Shown here piece after piece: positions 48,060 through 57,754 of a stretch of 64,000 nt of DNA. A program made the position numbers and the translations under genes. Source of the stretch: Rotaria sordida (lineage: Eukaryota; Rotifera; Eurotatoria; Philodinida; Philodinidae); contig CAJNOL010000477.1 of the NCBI GenBank assembly GCA_905250125.1, forward strand, positions 9,690-73,689, given 5' to 3'. The notes below the pieces were generated by a model. It had not been told where the DNA came from. It worked only from the letters and a program-made list of their open reading frames with translations, and ran no database searches. Every line of letters starts with the position of its first letter. Within the stretch, counting starts at the first letter, position 1.

Positions 48060-48842
48060 AAAGGTATTGTTTGCTTTTTTTTTTAAACATTTATTTGTTT
48101 ATTGTCCCTATATATTGAGATTGACAATGTATGATAAAAATAAAATAAACGAAATAAGAACGATATAGAAATGATAACGAGAAGTAGAAAGGAAAGAAAA
48201 GTAAGAGATCATATTATCATATGTAATTTAGTGACATCTTATGTTTTATAGAGAAGTCAATAGAACCGTAAAATAGGATAGAGAAAATAGTCAGTTGATA
48301 ATGGTGTCAAGAAAAAAAGATTATCGAGCAGTATATATTTTGAGATATTTGAAACATATAACATCTTATTACGGTCAATTCAACGTACGTGTTTAAGGTA
48401 TTATTAAAAGGTATTTATATATGAAGAAATAAGTTGGAAAAGAAGCATGTTTATAGTACCCATATTGCTGATAGTGGCTATTCAAAAATTCGGTTAGATA
48501 AATTTTCGAGTGTTTTGCTCTTAGAGATAGACGATTAAGAAATGTATTATTCTTACGCATGCCCATACTAAGGTACCAATGCTTTTGAGGTGCTTTTGCA
48601 GTGAGAAAAGCATTAAAAGTTAACTGATATTGGTGAGCTTCTGGAGAGTTATCAAGAGGTTTATTGAATTTGAACCAATATTAATATAGATAATCATTGA
48701 GTGTAAATTCTTTAGTTAGTGCATAGACTGTTAAATCATCCCATAAGTTTAGATTATACGTTAAACGCAGTCCTGTGCAGTATATATGTTCAATTAGCCT
48801 TTGTTGTATTTCTATATAAAAAAATAAAGGTATTGTTTGCTT
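48060..48842 (-). pseudogene. Poly(A)-tailed retrocopy with 17-bp target-site duplication
   Basis: A 17-bp direct repeat (AAAGGTATTGTTTGCTT) sits at 48060-48076 and 48826-48842. Just inside the left copy is a T run; read on the minus strand this is a poly(A) tail preceded by AATAAA-type signals (ACAATAAACAAATAAATG). The minus-strand body starts with an open frame at about 48407-48812 interrupted once by TAA after NDYLY (segments TGLRLTYNLNLWDDLTVYAL, HQYQLTFNAFLTAKAPQKHW, RAKHSKIYLTEFLNSHY), then an apparent 3'UTR. The protein family was not recognised. This is the signature of a LINE-mobilised, 5'-truncated mRNA copy or a short non-LTR element. Confidence 0.75.
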
Positions 48843-48875
48843 AGAAGCTTTTCTCGATTATTTTTACTTGCGCAC

Positions 48876-50178
48876 ATGGAATCTTCAAACTCGAAACTAG
48901 GAAATCTTATTGTACAACTTCACAATCGAACCAATGAAGCAAAAGAAGCTTTTGATCAGGCTCTTACTGAACTTGAAAGGCAAAGAGCTGACAATGAGAA
49001 ACAATACCAGGAAAAATTGAAACAATTAGCGGAAGAACGCCGAAAATGGGACGCAGAAAAGGCGACAGTAGAAAGATTAGTAGCTTCAGCAAGTCCTATT
49101 GTTAACTTGAATGTTGGTGGTGAAACTATGAGTACATCAAGAGCTACATTGACTGTTGCCGAAGGATCCTTACTTGCGACTATGTTCTCAGGTAAATGGG
49201 AAGATAAATTGATGAAAGATACAAATGGACGTATATTTCTTGATTATGATCCAGTTGTAAGTAGAAATTTTATATATTCATGAATAATTCTGTCAGTTTT
49301 GTCATATATTTTTCGATTTGTCTAATGATATTGACAGATTGAGTTTCCGTTATTTATTGTTTTTCTTTCGACTGAGTCTTCTTTTCATAAAATGAGAATT
49401 CTTCGGAATAATATTTGCCTTTTTTTTTCATCTTCTACAGTAAACATGATCGTTTTTAAATTAGACATATTCACATAAATATATACATGTTGATATTTTT
49501 TGTTTGTAGTTATTCAAGTTTATTCTAAATCAACTTCGTACTTGGTCCGATCCATCTATAAAACGTGTCTTTCGTCTACCTGTTGGATCTGAACAATCGT
49601 TTTTAGAATTTGTTCGTCTATTGAAATTTAATGAACAATATATTGATAGTGAACGAAATACTTTGACTAGTGCTGTTAAAGTCGTACAATCAGAACAAGG
49701 GCAAGAACGTTTTGAAACAGTCAGTAGTTCTACTGTTCAATTGACTGATAATGGTCAAAAATGTCAGAATACTGTTGGCAATACTTGGCAATATGTACTT
49801 GGAACATTGAGTTATTCGACTGGAAGCCATCGAATTCGATTGAAATTAGAGAATGGTACGAGCAACATTTTGATGGGTATTTGCAGTAAGAGCAAACCAC
49901 CTACAGGTCCACTATTTTATGATAAGTCTACAACGCATGGATGGTTCGTGCATGGATATGTAATGAAGAATGGTCAAGGCTCTCATCCAGGATGGCCTCA
50001 AGTTAATGAGAACGATATTTTAGAATTGACAATTAATTGTGATACACAATCGCTAAGTATTCTTAACGAGAGAAGTCGAGCACAGCACAACATAGAAGTT
50101 AATATTGATGAAGCACCTTTTCCTTGGTGCCTCCTTATTATTTTTTATAATCCCGGTAGCCAAGTTTCTCTCGTATAA
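48876..50178 (+). CDS. Coiled-coil / T1 (KCTD-type BTB) / SPRY-like protein
   Basis: Two exons (48876-49256, 49510-50178) give 349 residues. A charged coiled coil (residues about 10-70) is followed by a potassium-channel-tetramerisation T1/BTB domain (about 72-150: VNLNVGGETMSTSRATL, GSLLATMFSGKWED, RIFLDYDPVLFKFILNQLR). A beta-rich C-terminal half resembles a SPRY/B30.2 or PHR fold (GTLSYSTGSHRIRLKLENG, GWFVHGYVMKNG, NENDILELTINCDTQSL). T1 domains tetramerise or bind cullin-3; substrate recognition by the C-terminal domain is inferred. There are no transmembrane segments, so it is not a channel. ATG 48876 is used because the frame upstream has only a TTG. The first exon lies 34 bp after the retrocopy duplication, so that insertion sits in its promoter or 5'UTR. 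Confidence 0.85.
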
Positions 50179-52544
50179 ATTGTATTGAAGAATGACATTT
50201 GCTAATATTCAATTATGAAATTAGTTCATTTTTATTTAATATGATATCTGAAGCGTTATCGACACGTCGTACTTCACAAACAAAAACTAGTTATAGTTTT
50301 TTTGTTATTTGATGAAATTTAAAATGAAACATCAGAGAAAGCAATGTTACTAGATTACTCAATACAATTCATGCGCTATTATTGAGAACATGCCCATAGT
50401 TACACTCAACTTAGATTAAAATCAAATCAAATCAAAGTGTCTACATGATAATTTTTCACTTGAATAACTATAGTTTATTTCTACAATGCTTGCAAACATT
50501 AACAAAAATGGCAATTCTCCGCGAGGTAGTCTAACATTGTCAATAGTTACTCGATATAGTAACAATTAGTGTATATAGAAAACTGGATTACAATACAACT
50601 AAAAAATGATTCAAGAGTTTTAAAAAGCTTTTTGTTTAACATCTATAACTGTTCCGTCACGAAGAAAACACGTTTATTGATACAGTTTGAAGGCATGGTG
50701 AATTCCTCTTTCCAGAAAATTTAAATTTCTATGTATCATTATTCAATGAATGCTATGAAGTACAGAATAATATTTTAGAAGTCAACGAAAAATTAAAACA
50801 ACTATCTTATAGCGCCAATCACTAATGTTAATATTCAAGTTACTCGATGAAGCATGTGAGAATAGTTAACAGTAATGAGATGAATTTCGCGACTCAATGA
50901 AGTCCGATTTCAATAATGTACACTTTATTTCTATATACTATTTATATCGAAAATCAATTTCCCAAGCTTATTTCTTAAAACACTGAATTAAATTTTTATG
51001 AAATTTTTCTCATAATCATTTCATTTGAATTTCTTGGAAAGTCATATATAGTTTACTCCTAAGAATTTGTTTTTGCAGCTTGATTGTATGGTATAAAGAT
51101 ATATTTCATGAGATATTATCTGACATTTTTGCGTTTGATATATAATGTGATAAGAATTACACATATCATACTTCAATATTCTTCAACGATATTAATCCAA
51201 TGTGTTGAATTACAGTCCTAGCTATAACCTTGTTTCGTTAACAGTTTTCTCTTAATGATCGCTAATTTTTAAAAGTATTTTATTTAATGAAGACATAAAA
51301 AATATTAGTTTTCAGGTATGCCATGAAATATAGTGTGGTCTGAAACGTTTGTCTAAGGTTCAAAATACTCATATATAAATTTCGACGAACAAGTTATGTC
51401 AACATACTATATAATGATTCAAAATGATCTTTATCACTAGAGTTAATACCAATAAGATATGTGAAATAGTTATTATCAAACGTAGTAAATTAAGTTATTT
51501 TCAATTCTATGATCTCGATATTTTTCGTAAGCTATAATAATAACATAGGAAGTGTCAGATCATCAATATATAAAGATCTATTCAGAAATTTATAACTCAC
51601 GAGGTAATCTCTTCAGATGTCAAATTGACTTTCGACTATCTCTTATCCTGAGATATGAAATTCACTCATGTATAAAAGCAAATTTTATTCATATATAATA
51701 GGATGTAAAAAAATGACTGCCTTTGGTTTTTAGGAAAAATCTTCTCCCAGAAGCGGCGAACTTAACACTTTCATATTTGCAGTATATGCACACAACAGTC
51801 TACTACAAAAAAGAAACAGTAAACAATCATTAATTGATTCTGTTTTTTCTTAAAATTATAAGCTCCGAACATTTCCTTTTCAATTAATTGTTATCAAATA
51901 ATTTACAACTAACGTTTCTACTCTTAACAATATACTAGGAGGTTTCAGCTACGTTGAGTCATGTAATGTTCGATGACTAGTCGATCATTTCGGATACCTA
52001 TGGCTCCAAAATTTGCTATTAATATATTTTGAACTCGTAACGAATCCTAGTTTTGGATATCAGTTAATAAATTCCATCCGAAAGTACAGTTGGGCTCTAG
52101 TTTATCTGCCCAGGCTGCGCCGCTCACTGCTGGTGTCTTATTGTGTCCTCGTATGTTAATATCAACCACTGGATGAAACTGATGTATCACCATTTATCTA
52201 AGCACACCCGCAGCCACACTCTTCTCGTAACTCTCTTTCGCTATGATCGATTGTTCCTTCAAAATTGTTTCCTGTACTGAATGTCGTCCTCGGATGTAAT
52301 GTTACAATGCATGTTATTACTACTGTTATCCTTTATGATGACGTTCTCATCTGGCATTGTTATATTGTAACAGATCCCAACACTCATACCCTCAAGGCTC
52401 GGTAAATAAAATCATTTTAGACTCTTCTAACACTCACTAGTACTCGTCAAAAAGAGATTTAACATCTGTGAAGAGGTTTCTTTTGTCAGCATAATTTAAA
52501 GCAATAAGTACTATGTAATATAAATAAAATTCTTTTTTTTGCAA
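50179..52544. other. Intergenic; GC-richer block at 52.06-52.42 kb
   Basis: No gene was recognised. The last 400 bp (about 52060-52420) are clearly richer in G+C than surroundings (for example GCCCAGGCTGCGCCGCTCAC) and contain short broken minus-strand frames; a relic of a mobile element or foreign gene is possible. The remainder is ordinary AT-rich text. Confidence 0.5.
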
Positions 52545-53564
52545 TTACAAAGAACGCATTATAAATAAAAATAAAAGCGTTGCAATAGAAACCATAGTTG
52601 AGAGAGTACTAATATTAGCAGTATTTCCTCCGGCAATTACTACACCATCGTTACCAACAATCGATTTAATCCAATCGATATACATAGTAGCTCGAGTATA
52701 AACACCAGCATAATTAGCCAATGCACATCCATGACCAAAAGATGTTACACCTGCTAACATCCATTGTTCGTAAATATCTGAATAATACATCAATGGACCA
52801 CCTGAATCACCTTGACATGTATCTATAGACAAGAAGTAGATTTATATGTTTTTGTTGTATAATAACAATCACTTACCTTTGCCTCCACCATTGACAGCTG
52901 CACAAAATTGTATATCTGTATTTTTAATTGAATTGCTACATTTTGGTTCTTTATTACCAACAGCTGCGAGTGTTACTTGTCTGAGATTAGTTGATAAAGA
53001 ACCACCTGACATTGTATGTCCCCAACCAATAGCTACAAGTTTTGAATTTGATAATGGAAAATTATTTTTTACAGTGCCACGAAAAGATGGTAGACAAAGT
53101 TTAGCAATATTATCATCGTTAAAAGAGATTGGTTTATTTAATTTAAGAATAGCAATATCATTTTCGAATCTTTTTGAATGCCAGTTTGGATGCAGATAAA
53201 TCTTTGACACAACTATTCGTTGTCCAATATTATCATACAAATTGTCTATACCAACAACAACTGTTAATTTGTCTCTTGAAAGATTAATATTATCGACACA
53301 ATGTGCTGCTGTAAGCACATAATTTGGAGAGAGAATTGAACCACCACAAAAGTGTTGATTGGATGATTTACGTAATGAAACAGCCCAACCCCAACTATGA
53401 CTAGCAGCTATTTCACCACCGACAATTCTGGCATTAATATTAACTGGCTTTTTTGAACAACCACATAGAGCTGTCTTATTGCATGAATATATAGTTGCTT
53501 GTACCAAATATTGATGAAGAAAGAAACATAAGACGAATAATATGAGTTGAGACTGGCAAATCAT
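52545..53564 (-). CDS. Secreted trypsin-like serine protease (S1)
   Basis: Exon 1 (52877-53564) and exon 2 (52545-52822) give 321 residues. A signal peptide (LILFVLCFFLHQYLVQA) precedes an activation site R|IVGGE. The catalytic triad is present: His in VLTAAHC, Asp in NDIAIL, Ser in GDSGGP. The Asp six residues before the catalytic Ser (DTCQGDSGG) predicts trypsin-like Arg/Lys specificity. Conserved cysteines and GVTSFGHGC, GVYTR are present. A hydrophobic C-terminal tail (LSTMVSIATLLFLFIMRSL) suggests GPI anchoring or membrane attachment, as in prostasin-type proteases. A decayed paralogue lies 2 kb upstream on the same strand. Confidence 0.95.
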
Positions 53565-55689
53565 AATGTTGTGTTGTGATGATCTTCTCGTGTAACGTGA
53601 TGAAGATATTTGTCGTATTTATATACATTTGATGGTTAGAGTTCTTATCGAAATCTTAACATCATGCAAAACAACATACATATTATCATACTTCTTTTTT
53701 TTGTTTTGATTACTCATGATGTTGAGTGACGTCTGTTCTTATCTTGTAGGTGTTGGAAAGCAAATTTTTCTTCATAATATTCATGTGATAAAAAAAGTTC
53801 TTATACGGCGAAAGAAAATGAGTTATATCGAAGTGCACAGAATATTTTCTGTAGACGGTTTTATCTTTTTCTTTTCTTTTTTTCGAATATCATTTTATTT
53901 TCGATAGTAATACATACGTAGCAAAAAAAGAGTCTAGTTTTGTTAGTCGAAATTAAACAATTTACTTTGAACATTATATTATGATATAACTGTTTCTGTG
54001 CAATATTAGACGTCATAATATGTATTGTTGAGAATCCTAAGAGACATATATTTAACAGACCACTGGAATCTCTAATAGATCGCCGAAAAAAAAATATCTC
54101 GTACCTTCGGAGTGACTATCCAATTCCGATTAGAAAATTTTTATTAAGAACATCAAAGTACAGTTCGACCAATCCCCGTTCGAAAATCTTAGACCCGATG
54201 GTGTCATCAATGACCTTTAATGTGACTTGTTGTAACTAACCGAGTAATTTGCCATGCTTGGTTGTATCTCCCCAATTTCTAGCAACAAGTAATGAGTTAA
54301 TTGTTGGATATGAGGCCTATTTCGACAGAATCAATCATAATAAATAAATCCTTCAAATATAAATATCATCTATACGAATCAAAATCTGTGTTTGAAGCAT
54401 CGTTATATTATTTTCATTATTTGTTGAATATCATACCAAAATGTAATGAAATGTTTGATGCTTACATTCTTGTTATTATTCAATGTGATAAAGTATCCAT
54501 ACTGAAGGTAACCTGTAAATCATCTTTTTTCATTGAATCATTTTAGAAACAACTAGCTGGTGTTAGTATTTAACATAGAGAAACAATACTCCCATTAGGG
54601 AGCTGCAGATCCTTCCAGACTCAGACCCGATCCGGTCGGATCCGGGTGCATAATTTTATTTTTTTTCAAGTCCGGATCCAATGTTTTATTTTTTGTCAGG
54701 TCCGGTTACACGTTTTTATGGATCCACTGCTCCCCAGCTGAGAAATATAGCAACCACATATAACTGTACATTGAGATTTTTTTTCAGACAATGGCAAATG
54801 AATCGCTAAAATCTTGATTCTTTATTTGTTCATGTACACGAAGTGTGACAGGTATCGATGGAAAAAACCTCTGGTTTGGGCCCGACCGGGCCCGAGTCCA
54901 AATTTTAAACTTTTGTAGTCTCCTAACTTCAACCATATTTATGATGATTGTTTTCACATGAGATAGAAACTGTTCAACTACAAGCATGAAAAATTATTGT
55001 TATCACATCATAATTATGTGAATTAATATTGAAATCATATCGAGAACTGTCACATAAAATATCATGTTCGTATGAAAAAATAATTATTTAGACAATAGAT
55101 ACTATATGCGAAGGAAATATATAAATTTGAAGATTTTATAATTATCAATTTTATGTGTGATAAGTTTTTCGCCGTGTTCAATACAAGTAAATTCATTATA
55201 TCAATATATACTTACTCATTTATGATAAACAACATTACCAGAAGAAACAAAATGAATGGCGAAGCATTTTCTTTTTGTTAGCACTTTTGCTTTTATCATT
55301 TTACTCATTTACAAATAAGAAATCGATTGTTCTGATCTTCTGTATTTAACTTCCTTAAGAAAATTAATTACATGAGTTCTAGATGATATGGTACATAAAA
55401 TTATTAAAAGATTCTCAATATTCTAAGACTTGTAACGAAAAAATCCTACGGACTTTTACGGTTCATAGAAAATTTCTTCGAATTATTTCGATCTATACCA
55501 TACCAACTACTTTGATTGCTTTATCTATTAATACTTTCTGTATAACTAACCGTAATGACTCACCCTTCATTGTATTGACGAACATCACACCGATGATAAT
55601 GACTTTCTGAAAAAATTTTAAAATGTTTTCAATTAATAACTATTCAGCATACGAAACTACAATTATGTTTTTAATTGACAATAAAATCT
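53565..55689. other. Intergenic with one dispersed repeat
   Basis: No gene was recognised. It contains the repeat at about 54590-54910 described separately. The frame at 55383-55610 (+) has no recognised similarity. Confidence 0.5.
54590..54910. repeat. Dispersed repeat (GATCCGG family)
   Basis: Begins near CATTAGGGAGCTGCAGATCC, includes GATCCGGTCGGATCCGGG, and its right half (ATAACTGTACATTGAG, then TTTGTTCATGTACACGAAG, GGTATCGATGGAAAA, CTCTGGTTTGGGCCCG) closely parallels the sequence at about 60665-60810. It is non-coding and probably a MITE or non-autonomous element. Confidence 0.7.
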
Positions 55690-56040
55690 TAGTTACCTTT
55701 GGTCACCACTATCAGCAGTTATACAAAATTACAAAGTGATAGTATTAATTGAACTGTGATATTTTGTCTCTTCGTTTCCGATAACTTTCAATGTTACTTG
55801 TCTAAGAACACTAGATTCATTACCATCTGATACCGCATGTCTGCAATCGATGGCTACAAGTGATGATTCGATAGGATTTTTTAATTTAAGAATAGCAATA
55901 TCGTTTTAATTAGTTGTTTATGTCCAATAAGAATCAAGAAAAAAAATAATTTATAGGCGAATACAATAGTTTGTATCGAATATTCATCGGATCAAATATA
56001 TACAAGAAAAAATATACTTGTCAATAAACAAATCATAATG
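55690..56040 (-). pseudogene. Decayed serine-protease paralogue
   Basis: Same orientation as the intact protease 2 kb away. Recognisable are the start region (AAATCATAATGTTTTGTTG on the plus strand, matching the start region of the intact gene), NDIAILKLKN, LVAIDCRHAVSDG and LRQVTLKVIGNEETK. About 30 residues are missing between the Asp motif and LVAI, the His region is lost, and a TAA follows INTITL. No second exon was found. It arose by tandem duplication and then decayed. Confidence 0.85.
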
Positions 56041-56493
56041 TTTTGTTGCTATTCTACTTTCATATGTCGTAATAATATTAATATTACGAAAAAAATAATT
56101 TCATTTTATTCGTTATCATTGTTTACATCTTTCTCATATCTCTTGGATATCTTTCGTTATCTCGAAAGGAATATATTTACTTTAATAAGATATTCGTGAT
56201 TAAAAAAGAAAATGTTATTTGACATCAATCTCGCTATTTCATTCATTGAAGTATTTTTCTATCAAATAAAATATGTTTCATGAAACTTATTTGATTAATC
56301 AACCATTAAACAAAACAAGATATTTTTTCTAAAAATTTTCACGTTGTATTTGTTCTATAATTTTAAACATCTAACTTAAATTCTGATAATGATTTTAATA
56401 GCCAATGGAATTTTCTATCTAATGAATTTCATAGCCAGATTTCATAAATCACCTATGATGACAAGGTTTCTAAAAAACCGAACACGACTCCAG

Positions 56494-56703
56494 CTTAAAG
56501 AGCACAGAATTCTGTATAAAATACTGAGTCGCTCCATTTTCTACGTCCTTTTTTTAAAAATCTAAAAACATCACAAAAAAGTGTAAAATAACGAAATCTA
56601 TCAAAAAATGCCTTTTTCAGTTTTTGTGGTGCTTTTAAATTTTTAAAGAAAGCTCGTAGAAAATGGGGCGGCCCAGTATTTCGTTCAGACTTCTGTGCTC
56701 TTT
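56494..56703. mobile_element. 210-bp MITE with long inverted repeats
   Basis: TAAAGAGCACAGAATTCTG on the left matches the reverse complement of the right end (CTGTGCTCTTTA), and pairing continues through CCATTTTCTACG and TTTAAAAAT for about 80-90 bp on each side of a 35-bp loop. The left flank reads TTAA. It abuts the next element. Confidence 0.8.
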
Positions 56704-57515
56704 ACCCTAGGGAATGTACTGAGCTAAGGGTACCCGAAAAAGTACCCTGCTACTAGTATGTCACAGGAACTTTCGGGTACTGAAGTACCTTAAAGTACTT
56801 TTAGGTACCTATAAGGTACTCGACCAAGTACCCTGCTGGAAAGCATCCAGTAAATGGGTACTTGAAGGTACTGATCAAGTACCCAACTGGGTACTATTGT
56901 TTAGTAATTTTGGGTACCCTGTTGCCAAACTTGCAGTATGTTGATGATCGAAACTAACCTCTGGCTTTTTTTCATTTTTGTTTCTCTCAAAGCAATTTAT
57001 GATATTTTCTCGATTTTATTTTATTTTATTTTTCTAATTCTGAAAAGCCAAGCAGGTCAAATTTCGAGATCTGACCGGACGCAAATTGGTCGGATCTCCA
57101 TCAGACCACTTCAAGGTAGTCCTCTCTCAATCTACGATTGAGATCAGCATGTCCTCGACTAGTAAATAGTCAAGAAAAATAATCTAGAAAAAATTAGTAA
57201 TTATGAAAAAATATTTTTTTCTTATGCTTCCTCGAGTTGCTTATATGAAGCCGTATATGCAAAAGAAAACGGTGAATGAACAGTTGCTACACAGAACGCA
57301 ACAAATCTAGGGTACCCTGTAGAGCTTTTCCTAGTAAAATTACAGGTGCGGGTACTCATGCAAGTACTTGTTCAGTAAACATACTGCAATGGGTACCCAA
57401 TGCAGCACCTACGTCAGTATAATTACTGAAAATTTTCGAAGTACCCATATCGAGTACCCTGCTGAGGCTTTCTCAGTACATGGGTACCCTGAACTCAGTA
57501 CTTTCTCTAGGGTAT
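56703..57515. mobile_element. Non-autonomous transposon with GTAC-rich subterminal clusters
   Basis: The terminal inverted repeat is TACCCTAGGGAATGTACTGA on the left and, in reverse complement, TACCCTAGAGAAAGTACTGA on the right; the pattern TA-CCCTAG...CTAGGG-TA suggests TA target duplication. The left about 235 bp hold about 14 GTAC tetramers and the right about 215 bp about nine, mostly as GGTACC, GGTACT or AGTACC, while the central about 360 bp have none that I can see. No transposase is present. The motif clusters look like multiple transposase-binding sites. Confidence 0.75.
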
Positions 57516-57754
57516 ATAGTTCATAATGATTATCAACGCCATCTGTCATTTATATCTATAAAAAGTTTAACTTAATTAAAACAATCTATTCGAAGTTTTT
57601 GGTTCTGTTTTATTTTTATTTACAGTTGGAAATTGATCTATAGTGGCAGCTGCCGACAATCTGATTGGATAATCAGATGCATCTATTACTATGAATCGTA
57701 CTAAGCGATATTCGACGTCAGTCATCATTTATCTATGTTTATTCTTTAAAAAAA

